NCBI GenBank assembly: GCA_903882345.1
Contig: CAIRWO010000186.1
Coordinates: 1 to 6,206, forward strand
Reading direction: 5' to 3'
Length of the DNA stretch: 6,206 nt
Source: Candidatus Omnitrophota bacterium
Lineage (GTDB): Bacteria > Omnitrophota > Gorgyraeia > Gygaellales > Profunditerraquicolaceae
The notes below the pieces were generated by a model. The model did no database searches. It had not been told where the DNA came from and was given only the letters and a program-made list of their open reading frames with translations. This document shows, in pieces, positions 1-6,206 of the stretch. The position numbers and the translations under genes are program-made. Positions within the stretch are counted from its first letter, which is position 1. Each line of letters opens with the position of its first letter.

Positions 1-1538
1 GCCTTATGCACAGCCTTATCCTTATACATAAGGCTGGAAAAGGCATCGCATACAATGCCGTTTAACATTATATCTAACTTTACCAGTTTTGTCGGCAGAT
101 AATCGCTGAATTCGTAATCAATGGAACCGTACCCTTTGGTCAGGGATTTCATCCGGTCATAAAAATCGACGATAATCTCCGAAAGCGGGATTTCAAACAT
201 AACCTTTACCCGGTCTTCGCCCAGATAATCATTGGAACGGAATGTGCCCCGCCGCGCCTTTGCCAGTTCGCAGACCGGATCGATACTATCCACGGGTATG
301 ATCATCAATAAATTTACATACGGCTCGAATGCCTCCAGCACATCCTGCGGCGAAAATTTTGCCGGCGTATCTACCTCGATAAGCGAACCGTCCCGGCCCT
401 TGATTTTATACACAACGTTGGGAACGGTAAGTATCAGGTTTAAATCGTATTCCCGCTCCAGCCGCTCCTGCACGATTTCCATATGCAGCAGGCCGAGAAA
501 GCCGCAACGGAAGCCGAAACCGAACGACTGGGAATTTTCCGGTTCAAAGACAAAAGACGCGTCGGATAATTTAAGTTTATCCATCGCATCGCGTAAATCG
601 GGGAAATCCGCGGCATTAACCGGATAGATCCCGCAAAAAACCAGCGGCTTTAACACCTTGTAGCCGGCTAAAGCGCTGCTGCAGGGATTTCTGCTATCGG
701 TAATTGTATCACCGATGATGATCTCGCGGGCATCGCGGATATTCGCCGTAAAATAACCTACTTCTCCGCAAGAAAGGTTGGTTACTTTCGCATATTTCAG
801 GTTTGCCAGTACCCCCAACTCTTCTATCTTATAAATTGTACCAGAATGCAGCATCTTCAGCGGCGTATTCGTATTAATTTCGCCGTCAACCACCCTGACA
901 AAAACAACTACTCCTTTAAAAGGATCAAACCTGCAGTCAAAAACCAACGCCTTTAGGGGATGAGAGATCTCCCCTGACGGCTCCGGCACAACCTCAATGA
1001 TCCTTTCCAGAATATCCTCTATCCCGATACCTTCCTTTGCAGAAGCAAGTATAATTTCACTCTCCGCAAAACCCAAAACAGAGTTGATCTGCCGCTGCAC
1101 GCGCGGGATATCTATGGCGGTCAGATCAATTTTATTGATTACGGGGATAACCTTTAAATTATTTTCGCGCGCTAAATAATAATTCGCCACTGTCTGCGCC
1201 TCTATGCCCTGGCCAGCATCTACGACCAGCACCGCGCCTTCGCAGGCAGCCAAAGATTTGGAAACTTCGTAAGTAAAATCCACGTGCCCGGGCGTATCAA
1301 TAAGATTTAAGACATAAGTTTTCCCGGTCTTTTTAGAACTATAGGACAGCCTTACCATCGAAGCCTTTATGGTTATGCCGCGTTCCCTTTCTAAGTCCAT
1401 ATCGTCCAGAAGCTGGGCGCGCGGAGCCGTCCTTTTATCTACCGCGCCGGTAACTTCCAGGATCCTGTCGGCGAGCGTGGATTTTCCGTGGTCTATGTGT
1501 GCGATTATGCTGAAGTTACGTATCAGCGCTTTATCCAT
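1..1538 (-). CDS. lepA: Elongation factor 4 / LepA, ribosome-associated GTPase, 3' end missing
   Basis: A translational GTPase of the EF-G family that acts on the 70S ribosome (proposed back-translocase and initiation or biogenesis factor). My translation of the minus strand from the ATG at 1538 is open to the window edge, giving 512 whole codons of a protein usually near 600. About 90 residues, most of the LepA-specific C-terminal domain, lie outside. GTPase motifs: AHIDHGKST (13-21), RGIT (53-56), DTPGH (81-85), NKID (135-138), and a SAK G5 motif in ILASAKEG. The LepA signature FGFGFRCGFLGLLHMEI is present around 553-480 in the window, and DYEF and LVKLDI follow near 115-80. No frameshift was found in the stretches checked. 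The start lies inside the end of cmk and has only a weak purine run (GTGGAAA, over 10 nt upstream), so translation is probably coupled to cmk. Confidence 0.95.
   Translation of the reverse strand, partial: MDKALIRNFSIIAHIDHGKSTLADRILEVTGAVDKRTAPRAQLLDDMDLERERGITIKASMVRLSYSSKKTGKTYVLNLIDTPGHVDFTYEVSKSLAACEGAVLVVDAGQGIEAQTVANYYLARENNLKVIPVINKIDLTAIDIPRVQRQINSVLGFAESEIILASAKEGIGIEDILERIIEVVPEPSGEISHPLKALVFDCRFDPFKGVVVFVRVVDGEINTNTPLKMLHSGTIYKIEELGVLANLKYAKVTNLSCGEVGYFTANIRDAREIIIGDTITDSRNPCSSALAGYKVLKPLVFCGIYPVNAADFPDLRDAMDKLKLSDASFVFEPENSQSFGFGFRCGFLGLLHMEIVQERLEREYDLNLILTVPNVVYKIKGRDGSLIEVDTPAKFSPQDVLEAFEPYVNLLMIIPVDSIDPVCELAKARRGTFRSNDYLGEDRVKVMFEIPLSEIIVDFYDRMKSLTKGYGSIDYEFSDYLPTKLVKLDIMLNGIVCDAFSSLMYKDKAVHK
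1523..1538 (-). other. cmk-lepA 16-nt coding overlap
   Basis: The lepA ATG (1536-1538) lies within the cmk codons for Gln-Trp near the C-terminus, and the cmk TGA ends 16 nt further on, so the two genes are read in different frames across this stretch. Both protein ends look canonical (LepA opens MDKALIRNFSIIAHIDHGK), so the overlap is not an annotation artefact. Confidence 0.85.
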
Positions 1539-2182
1539 TGTAAAAGAGTTTCCACTTCTTCGTCTATTGTCATCTTCGTGGTATCTATATAAATCGCATC
1601 GTCCGCCCTTTTAAGCGGAGAATGCTCGCGCGTAGAATCAATGGTATCGCGGTTACACAGGTCGTTCTTTACTTCTTCTAAAGTAACTGCCTGGCCTAAG
1701 CCTGTAAGTTCTTTGTAGCGGCGCATTACCCGTTCATCGAACTGCGCGTCAATATAGAATTTCTTATCCGCGCCGGGGAAGACGATCGTGCCGATATCGC
1801 GGCCGTCGAGTACGCTGTCTTTTTGGCTGCCCAACCGCCTCTGCAACTTAACCAGGATCTGGCGGACTTCCTTTATTTTTGCCACATCGGAAACAACCCG
1901 GCTCACCCGCGGCTGCCTGATCTCCTGTGAGACATCGCGGCCATCCAAAAATACCTCAAGCGCCCCGCCGCCGGGATTATTCACCAAATCAACGTCGCTG
2001 GCTGCCGCCATCTTCACAACGGAAACCGCGTCCTTAATATCAATGCCGGATTCAATTGCCTTAAGCGCAAGCGCGCGGTACATCGCTCCGGTATCGATAT
2101 AAAGAAAGCCCAGTTTCTGGGCTAATAATTTTGCGATCGTGCTCTTGCCCGCGCCTGCCGGGCCGTCGATAGCAATAATCAC
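1523..2182 (-). CDS. cmk: Cytidylate kinase (CMP/dCMP kinase)
   Basis: Phosphorylates CMP and dCMP with ATP, recycling pyrimidine nucleotides from RNA turnover and lipid synthesis. The 219 residues are the usual bacterial length. Visible are the P-loop GPAGAGKST (7-15), DTGAMYR (30-36) of the NMP-binding region, the Cmk insert at about 60-95 including FLDGRDVS (78-85), DGRDIGT (126-132), and the arginine-rich lid RDTIDSTRE (178-186) followed by SPLKRADDA (188-196). The start codon is GTG, chosen because translation then opens directly with the canonical MIIAIDGPAGAGKST and because it forms a GTGA overlap with the tyrA stop. AGAGGG at 2190-2195 is the ribosome site, 7 nt upstream. The last 16 nt overlap lepA in another frame. 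In many bacteria cmk sits downstream of tyrA-aroA; here aroA is not between them. Confidence 0.95.
   Translation of the reverse strand: MIIAIDGPAGAGKSTIAKLLAQKLGFLYIDTGAMYRALALKAIESGIDIKDAVSVVKMAAASDVDLVNNPGGGALEVFLDGRDVSQEIRQPRVSRVVSDVAKIKEVRQILVKLQRRLGSQKDSVLDGRDIGTIVFPGADKKFYIDAQFDERVMRRYKELTGLGQAVTLEEVKNDLCNRDTIDSTREHSPLKRADDAIYIDTTKMTIDEEVETLLQWIKR
2179..2182 (-). other. tyrA-cmk GTGA stop/start overlap
   Basis: The four bases GTGA contain the cmk start (GTG) and the tyrA stop (TGA). Such overlaps usually mean translational coupling, so Cmk output probably depends on ribosomes finishing tyrA. Confidence 0.85.
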
Positions 2183-3006
2183 AGGCTGTCCCTCTTTTTC
2201 TTGGCTGTTTTTAGGATCCTATCCAGCGAATTACTGTTCCCGGAGGCAATCGCCTTTTTTATTGACGCAAGATTCTTCTGGATTAACCCGATTGCCGCTA
2301 AAACATTCCCGCGGTTGGTTAAAAAAATGTCATTCCAGATTTCGCTGTCCGAAGCGGCAATCCGCGTGGTATCCCGGAGGCCGCTGGAGGCAAACTTCAG
2401 GTACTGTACCGGGACGGTATTGATCAGGGAAAAGGCAACGATGTGAGGCAGATGGCTGACGAAAGAAAGCGCCTTGTCGTGGACGCTGGCAGGCATAGTA
2501 ATAACCTTGGCTCCAAGGCAAGACCATAACTTTTCAATTTTTGCTAAAGCCTTTTTATCCGTCTTTAGCGTCGGAGTAAGTATACAGGTTGAATCATTGA
2601 ACATTTTATCATCAGAATTAGCGATACCGCGTTTTTCCGAGCCGGCCATCGGGTGCGCGCCTACATAGCGGGGAAAAACTTTGTCCAGCTTCATTACGAT
2701 TTCCTGCTTAGTGCTGGCCACATCGGAAACAATGCAGCCCGGACCAATAATTTTGGCGATCTTCGGAGCAAGTTTTAATACGGCGTTTACCGGAACGGCA
2801 ATGATCACCAGGTCCGCACCGCGGATAATACCGATATCCTGCGAACCTTCATCTATCGCGCCGGCCCTTTTTGCCAGCAACAGATTTTTTCTGTGGCGGC
2901 TGGTGCCCACAACTTTATCTGCCAGTTTTCTTTTTTTTATGGCTAAAGCTAGGGAACCGCCAATCAGCCCCACACCGATAACCGCGACCTTTTTTAATAG
3001 TCTCAT
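2179..3006 (-). CDS. tyrA: Prephenate (or arogenate) dehydrogenase
   Basis: Oxidatively decarboxylates prephenate to 4-hydroxyphenylpyruvate (or arogenate to tyrosine) using NAD(P)+. The 275 residues make up the minimal TyrA. A Rossmann domain opens with the dinucleotide motif GVGLIGG (11-17), then SDVASTK (94-100), HPMAGSE (118-124) with the catalytic-type H118, and HD (176-177). The helical dimerisation domain carries SHLPH (184-188), SGLRDTTRIA (208-217) and WND (224-226). There is no C-terminal ACT domain, unlike the 371-residue Bacillus TyrA, and no fused chorismate mutase or EPSP synthase, so allosteric control must act elsewhere in the pathway. The substrate (prephenate or arogenate) and cofactor cannot be settled by eye. 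The ATG lies 2 nt after the aroF stop, with AGGGA at 3016-3020 as a plausible ribosome site. Its TGA overlaps the cmk GTG start. Confidence 0.94.
   Translation of the reverse strand: MRLLKKVAVIGVGLIGGSLALAIKKRKLADKVVGTSRHRKNLLLAKRAGAIDEGSQDIGIIRGADLVIIAVPVNAVLKLAPKIAKIIGPGCIVSDVASTKQEIVMKLDKVFPRYVGAHPMAGSEKRGIANSDDKMFNDSTCILTPTLKTDKKALAKIEKLWSCLGAKVITMPASVHDKALSFVSHLPHIVAFSLINTVPVQYLKFASSGLRDTTRIAASDSEIWNDIFLTNRGNVLAAIGLIQKNLASIKKAIASGNSNSLDRILKTAKKKRDSL
2190..2195 (-). promoter_or_regulatory. Ribosome binding site of cmk, inside tyrA
   Basis: AGAGGG lies 7 nt before the GTG start at 2182 and is read as Lys/Arg codons near the end of tyrA. It supports the GTG start over any downstream ATG, none of which would keep the P-loop intact. 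Confidence 0.7.
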
Positions 3007-3008
3007 CT

Positions 3009-4025
3009 CTAAATTTCCCTGCCCACTACCTCTGCCAAGCCTTTTAAGCTTTGCATAAGTTGGCTAAAATTATCCGGAAGCAAAGATTGCGCGCCATCGG
3101 AAAGGGCGTCTTCCGGATGGCAATGCACTTCGATGATCAAGCCATCTGCACCGCAGGCTACGGCGGCCTTAGAAAGCGGGGCAACCAAGCCCCATTTTCC
3201 TGCGGCGTGGCTGGGATCAACGATTATTGGAAGATGCGAAAGTTGTTTTACCACCGGCACAGCGCTGATGTCCAGGGTGTTACGCGTCGCCTCTTCGAAG
3301 GTCCTTATCCCGCGTTCGCACAATATTACATTAAAATTTCCGCCCGCGGTAATGTATTCCGCGGACATCAAAAGTTCTTTTATCGTTGAAGACAAGCCGC
3401 GCTTTAGCAAAACCGGCTTCTTTATCTGCCCAACTTCTTTTAATAAATGGAAATTCTGCATATTACGCGCGCCGATCTGCAGGACATCCACATACCTGGA
3501 CACCAACGCAACATCGCCGGAGTCCATCACCTCGCTGACGGTAACCATCCCCAATTCGTCGCCGACCTTCTTTAAATATTTTAACCCTTCTTCGCCAAGC
3601 CCCTGAAAACTATAAGGAGAACTGCGTGGTTTAAATGCTCCCCCGCGTAAAACGCTGGCGCCGGCCTTTTTAACTTGCGTAGCAATATCATGGAGAGTCT
3701 GGAGGTTCTCGATCGCGCACGGCCCTGCCATAACCACGAGTCTCTTACCGCCGATCTTGACCCCTTTACCCAGGTCGATGACAGAATCTTCCTTGCGGAA
3801 TTCCCGCGAAACAAGTTTGTAGGGCGCAAGTACCGGCATAACCTGCTCGACGCCGGGAAAAACCTCCAAAGGAGTAACGCGTAAAATATCTTCCGGGCCG
3901 ATCACGCCGATGATCGTCCGTTCGGACCCTTTGGAAACATGAGGCTTAAGCCCCAGCTTCTGGACCCGCTCAATTATATGGTTTATCTGTTCGTCTGTGG
4001 CATCCGGCCTCAATACAATGATCAT
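3009..4025 (-). CDS. aroF: 3-deoxy-D-arabino-heptulosonate 7-phosphate (DAHP) synthase, type I-beta with N-terminal ferredoxin-like domain
   Basis: Condenses phosphoenolpyruvate and erythrose 4-phosphate to DAHP, the entry to the shikimate pathway. The 338 residues match the length of the Thermotoga maritima enzyme. Residues 1 to about 70 form the ferredoxin-like regulatory domain (opening MIIVLRPDAT), followed by the TIM-barrel synthase. Barrel motifs are GPCAIE (101-106), GGAFKPRSSPYSFQG (128-142), IGARNMQNF (184-192), LLKRG (206-210) and DPSHAAG (270-276). The expected metal ligands are C103, H273, E299 and D310, each one position from the T. maritima ligands as I recall them. In that enzyme the N-terminal domain closes over the barrel when tyrosine binds, so tyrosine (or Phe) inhibition is a reasonable expectation here. 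The start is well supported by AAGGAGG 7 nt upstream. The stop TAG lies 2 nt before tyrA. No chorismate mutase domain is fused. Confidence 0.96.
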   Translation of the reverse strand: MIIVLRPDATDEQINHIIERVQKLGLKPHVSKGSERTIIGVIGPEDILRVTPLEVFPGVEQVMPVLAPYKLVSREFRKEDSVIDLGKGVKIGGKRLVVMAGPCAIENLQTLHDIATQVKKAGASVLRGGAFKPRSSPYSFQGLGEEGLKYLKKVGDELGMVTVSEVMDSGDVALVSRYVDVLQIGARNMQNFHLLKEVGQIKKPVLLKRGLSSTIKELLMSAEYITAGGNFNVILCERGIRTFEEATRNTLDISAVPVVKQLSHLPIIVDPSHAAGKWGLVAPLSKAAVACGADGLIIEVHCHPEDALSDGAQSLLPDNFSQLMQSLKGLAEVVGREI

Positions 4026-4032
4026 TAAACAG

Positions 4033-4039
4033 CCTCCTT
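4033..4039 (-). promoter_or_regulatory. Strong Shine-Dalgarno site of aroF, overlapping the upstream stop codon
   Basis: AAGGAGG with a 7-nt spacer to the aroF ATG at 4025. Its first two bases are the last two of the TAA stop (4038-4040) of the small membrane protein gene, so terminating ribosomes occupy the aroF initiation site. This decides the aroF start and suggests coupled or re-initiating translation. Confidence 0.88.
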
Positions 4040-4277
4040 ATATCTTTATCAATAAAAGCATAAGCACAGAAACCATAATAAACACAACGCCGAGGAAACG
4101 CCTTAATTTTTCGTTACCGATAATCATCTTATCTAAATCAATGGTCCTTGACAAAAGGGCATTCAGGGTGGAAATAAGCCGCGCGCCCAAAAGGGCGTCT
4201 ACGCCAAATATTATACCGGCAAAACCCACAAAAAAAGACACAGTTTTGACAAACTCGACAATCGCCAGCTCATCCAT
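4038..4277 (-). CDS. Small two-helix membrane protein of unknown function
   Basis: A 79-residue protein I do not recognise by name. It has two hydrophobic segments, about residues 12-32 and 61-77, joined by a polar loop (33-60). The loop carries R33, R44, D47, D49, K50, E56, K57, R59 and R60. The loop is net positive and the N-terminus (D2, E3, E8) net negative, so by the positive-inside rule the loop should be cytoplasmic and both ends outside. An aspartate, D27, sits within the first helix. There is no signal peptide cleavage site, cysteine or known catalytic motif. It vaguely resembles the many small two-helix proteins with an Asn/Arg/Asp-bearing loop found in environmental bacteria, but no function follows from that. 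It is credible because it has a full AAGGAGG site 7 nt from the ATG, fits the 256-nt space between hisC and aroF, and its TAA overlaps the aroF ribosome site. A link to aromatic synthesis rests on position only. Confidence 0.82.
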   Translation of the reverse strand: MDELAIVEFVKTVSFFVGFAGIIFGVDALLGARLISTLNALLSRTIDLDKMIIGNEKLRRFLGVVFIMVSVLMLLLIKI

Positions 4278-4284
4278 TTTGCCG

Positions 4285-4291
4285 CCTCCTT
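4285..4291 (-). promoter_or_regulatory. Strong Shine-Dalgarno site of the small membrane protein gene
   Basis: AAGGAGG, a full complement to the 16S rRNA 3' end, with a 7-nt spacer to the ATG at 4277. It sits in the 16-nt gap after the hisC stop. It fixes this start and is the main reason for accepting the short gene as real. Confidence 0.88.
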
Positions 4292-4293
4292 GT

Positions 4294-5376
4294 TTATGAA
4301 ATCTTCCTCAGCGCTTTTATAAATTTTTTGTTTTCCTTCTTTGTGCCGATGGTCACGCGGATAAAGTTTTTCAGGCCGTACTGTTTCATATCCCTGACGA
4401 TAACGCCGCGTTTAAGCAGGTCCTTAAATACGGCTACGCCGTCCCTGCCTACGTCGACCAATATAAAGTTGGCAACCGAAGGCACAAAGGCAAACCCCAT
4501 TTTTTTGAGTTTATCGTAAAGGTAATTTTTGCCTTCTAAAACAACCTTGCGCGTCTTCGCTAAAAACTTTCTGTCGTCAAGCGTGGCGACCGCAGCCACC
4601 TGCGCCAATAAGTTTACGTTAAATGGCTGACGTGCTTTTTCCATAGCGGAAATCAACTCCGGTTTTGCAATGGCGTAACCAATCCTTAAACCGGCCAAAC
4701 CGTAAACTTTGGAAAAAGTCTTCATGATTATGACGTTTCTTCTGCCGATGTGGCCGATGCTAGAGGGAAAATCGTCGACATCTATGAATGTCTCGTATGC
4801 TTCATCGAGCACAAGCAGGATGTTTTCCGGCAGGTCGCTTAAGAAATCCTGCACTTCCTGACGGGTAATATACGTACCCGTAGGATTATTGGGATTGGCA
4901 ATAAAAATCACCTTAGTTTTGCGGTCGATCTTTTTCCTGATCGCCTCAAGGTCATATTTAAAATACTTCAAGGGCGCAGTAACTACCTTGCGGTTATTGA
5001 CTCTGGCGATAATCTCATACTCCAGGAACGTGGTGTCGGCGGTAATGATATTTTCATCCTCTTCGACAAAGGTCTTTATAATAATATCAATTATCTCATC
5101 CGAACCGTTCCCCAGAAGGATATTTGCCGGTTTAAGGTTAAACGAGCGGCTAAGTTTCTTTTTCAGGTAAAAACCGTTTGCATCAGGATAACGGTTAATT
5201 TTATCCAGGTTCTTCTTTATCGCCTCGACTGCCTTAGGAGAGGGCCCGAGGGGATTTTCGTTGGAAGCAAGCTTGATCACTTCCTTTAAACCAAGTTCCC
5301 TCTTGGTCTCCTCGATCGGCTTTCCTGCGACATAAGGAGTTATACCCGCTATATTTTTTCTCACTAAATCTTTCAT
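4294..5376 (-). CDS. hisC: Histidinol-phosphate / aromatic aminotransferase (HisC family, PLP-dependent)
   Basis: A class I/II fold-type I aminotransferase of 360 residues, the normal HisC length. Visible landmarks are SNENPLGP (38-45), GNGSDEII (89-96), NPNNPTGT (161-168), DEAY (191-194), the PLP Schiff-base lysine K223 in TFSK, LRIGYA with R231, and R340 in FIRVTIGT, the usual substrate-carboxylate arginine. HisC makes histidinol phosphate from imidazole acetol phosphate and glutamate. Members placed beside tyrA or pheA, as in the Bacillus trp-hisC-tyrA cluster, also transaminate phenylpyruvate and 4-hydroxyphenylpyruvate. No other his gene is in the window, so a main or additional role as the Phe/Tyr aminotransferase is inferred from context. 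The ATG start has an AGGT at 5385-5388 with an 8-nt A/T spacer, a modest ribosome site. The gene lies 13 nt after pheA and 16 nt before the small membrane protein gene. Confidence 0.93.
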   Translation of the reverse strand: MKDLVRKNIAGITPYVAGKPIEETKRELGLKEVIKLASNENPLGPSPKAVEAIKKNLDKINRYPDANGFYLKKKLSRSFNLKPANILLGNGSDEIIDIIIKTFVEEDENIITADTTFLEYEIIARVNNRKVVTAPLKYFKYDLEAIRKKIDRKTKVIFIANPNNPTGTYITRQEVQDFLSDLPENILLVLDEAYETFIDVDDFPSSIGHIGRRNVIIMKTFSKVYGLAGLRIGYAIAKPELISAMEKARQPFNVNLLAQVAAVATLDDRKFLAKTRKVVLEGKNYLYDKLKKMGFAFVPSVANFILVDVGRDGVAVFKDLLKRGVIVRDMKQYGLKNFIRVTIGTKKENKKFIKALRKIS

Positions 5377-5389
5377 ATTTTTTTACCTA

Positions 5390-6206
5390 CTACTTTCCCA
5401 CCGGATACGAACCGAGAATTTTTAAGAATTTACATTTGCCTTCCAGTTCCTCCAGCGCTTTTTTAACATGGCTAGAGTTTGCGTGCCCTTCAAGATCAAC
5501 GTAGAAATAATAATCCCAGGCCTTTTTCTTGGAAGGCCGTGACTCGATCTTGGTCAGATTGATCCTGTATTTTTTGAACGGTAAAAGCATGTCGTGGAGC
5601 GCGCCGACTTTATCCTTAATGGAAAACATGATCGACGTCCTGTCATTGCCGGTCGCCGGCACATCGCTATTTCCGATTACCAGGAAGCGCGTAATATTAT
5701 GCGGCGAATCCTCGATATCAGAGGCAATGACCTCCAGCTTATATAATTTTGCCGCCAAGAACGAAGCAATACAGGCGCTGTTTTTTTCCTTAGAGGCGAT
5801 CTGGGCTGCGCGCGTAGTGCTGGATACTTCGATCCTTTCCGCCGAAGGAAGGTTTTTTTCCAGCCACAGCCGGCACTGCCCGAGCACAGAAGGATTAGAG
5901 TAAACTTTTTTTATTTTGCTTTCCGGACAGTTTGCCAATAGGTTATGCGAGATATCCAAGATTATCTGATTACAGATTTTTAAATCGGAATCAATGAACA
6001 TGTCCAGCGTGTAACTGATTGCGCCTTCGATGGAATTTTCTATCGGCACGACCCCATAATCGGCATTGCCTCTTTCCACTTCCAAGAATACTTCACTGAT
6101 AGAGTCACAGGCCAGATGGTCCACCTGTGAGCCGAATCTTTTTATTGCCGCCAGGTTACTGAAGGACGCCTCCGGACCCAAGTAAGCGATCCTCAGGGGC
6201 TTGGCC
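5390..6206 (-). CDS. pheA: Prephenate dehydratase with C-terminal ACT domain, 5' end missing (PheA, probably the C-terminal part of a chorismate mutase/prephenate dehydratase P-protein)
   Basis: Converts prephenate to phenylpyruvate in phenylalanine synthesis (cytoplasmic). The reading frame is open to the window edge, and the residues before the TTG at 6181 read AKPLRIAYLGPE, the usual opening of the dehydratase domain. That TTG is therefore an internal Leu codon and the gene starts outside. Counting from that Leu, the sequence shows VPIENS (45-50), NITRFLVIG (162-170) with the catalytic Thr-Arg-Phe triad, and an ACT domain from about 182. The ACT domain keeps GALH (193-196) and ESRP (213-216), the two motifs tied to phenylalanine binding in this family, so feedback inhibition by Phe is expected. 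The AKPL stretch resembles the linker that follows a chorismate mutase domain in P-proteins, but the mutase itself is not visible. The stop is TAG, 13 nt before hisC. Identity is secure; the fusion is inferred. Confidence 0.95.
   Translation of the reverse strand, partial: AKPLRIAYLGPEASFSNLAAIKRFGSQVDHLACDSISEVFLEVERGNADYGVVPIENSIEGAISYTLDMFIDSDLKICNQIILDISHNLLANCPESKIKKVYSNPSVLGQCRLWLEKNLPSAERIEVSSTTRAAQIASKEKNSACIASFLAAKLYKLEVIASDIEDSPHNITRFLVIGNSDVPATGNDRTSIMFSIKDKVGALHDMLLPFKKYRINLTKIESRPSKKKAWDYYFYVDLEGHANSSHVKKALEELEGKCKFLKILGSYPVGK

Larger units (their letters stand above)
1..6206 (-). other. Putative single transcription unit pheA-hisC-orf79-aroF-tyrA-cmk-lepA
   Basis: All seven genes point the same way. 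Their junctions are +13, +16, +12, +2, -4 and -16 nt, which leaves no room for an internal terminator or a conventional promoter between genes. A promoter inside a coding region, for example ahead of cmk or lepA, cannot be excluded by eye. The 5' and 3' ends of the unit are outside the window. Confidence 0.75.

Noticed and set aside
232..627. 131-codon open frame on the plus strand
   Set aside because: It lies antisense within the well-conserved lepA coding region, encodes a low-complexity Ser/Arg/Pro-rich product with no recognisable domain, and has no ribosome site.
3133..3606. 157-codon open frame on the plus strand
   Set aside because: It is antisense to the aroF barrel domain, whose motifs and metal ligands are all intact, and the predicted product resembles no known family.
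4026..4037. Internal promoter or attenuator ahead of aroF
   Set aside because: The gap is only 12 nt and is occupied by the ribosome binding site; there is no room for -35/-10 boxes or a leader peptide outside coding sequence.
5648..5660. GCCGG-TCG-CCGGC inverted repeat as a possible terminator or operator
   Set aside because: It is a 5-bp stem inside the pheA coding region, without a T-run on the coding strand, and is explained by Pro-Ala-Thr-Gly codons between the dehydratase and ACT domains.
5529..5903. 124-codon open frame on the plus strand
   Set aside because: It is antisense to the conserved dehydratase and ACT regions of pheA and shows no ribosome site or domain.
6179..6181. TTG as the start codon of prephenate dehydratase
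   Set aside because: The open frame continues upstream and encodes the conserved RIAYLGPE opening of the domain, in which this TTG is the Leu.

Overview
The window is one uninterrupted block of seven genes, all on the minus strand, read from position 6206 down to position 1. In transcription order they are pheA (5' end missing), hisC, a 79-residue two-helix membrane protein, aroF, tyrA, cmk and lepA (3' end missing). The largest gap between genes is 16 nt, and the last two junctions overlap. No promoter, terminator, tRNA, rRNA, mobile element or CRISPR array is visible. The simplest reading is an internal segment of a single operon whose promoter and terminator both lie outside the window.

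Function: aroF makes DAHP, the first committed intermediate of the shikimate pathway. pheA (prephenate dehydratase, probably fused to a chorismate mutase just off the edge) and tyrA (prephenate dehydrogenase) divide prephenate between phenylalanine and tyrosine. The HisC-type aminotransferase can supply the last transamination of both branches, and it may also serve histidine synthesis. So the entry step and the terminal Phe/Tyr steps sit together, while the middle shikimate genes are absent here. aroA, often found between tyrA and cmk in bacteria, is also absent. The predicted control points are the C-terminal ACT domain of PheA and the N-terminal ferredoxin-like domain of AroF; TyrA has no regulatory domain. 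cmk (CMP/dCMP kinase) and lepA (EF-4, a ribosome-associated GTPase) follow as downstream housekeeping genes, joined by GTGA and 16-nt overlaps.

Organism: clearly a bacterium (bacterial LepA, Cmk and Shine-Dalgarno sites). Base composition is intermediate by eye, and genes are very tightly packed. The AroF has the Thermotoga-type 338-residue architecture. An uncultured lineage such as Omnitrophota or another PVC-related or deep-branching phylum would fit, but this is a low-confidence guess.

No previously undescribed multi-gene system is evident. The only gene of unknown function is the small membrane protein between hisC and aroF. Its strong ribosome binding site, and the equally strong one on aroF that begins within its stop codon, argue that it is a real, translated member of the operon.
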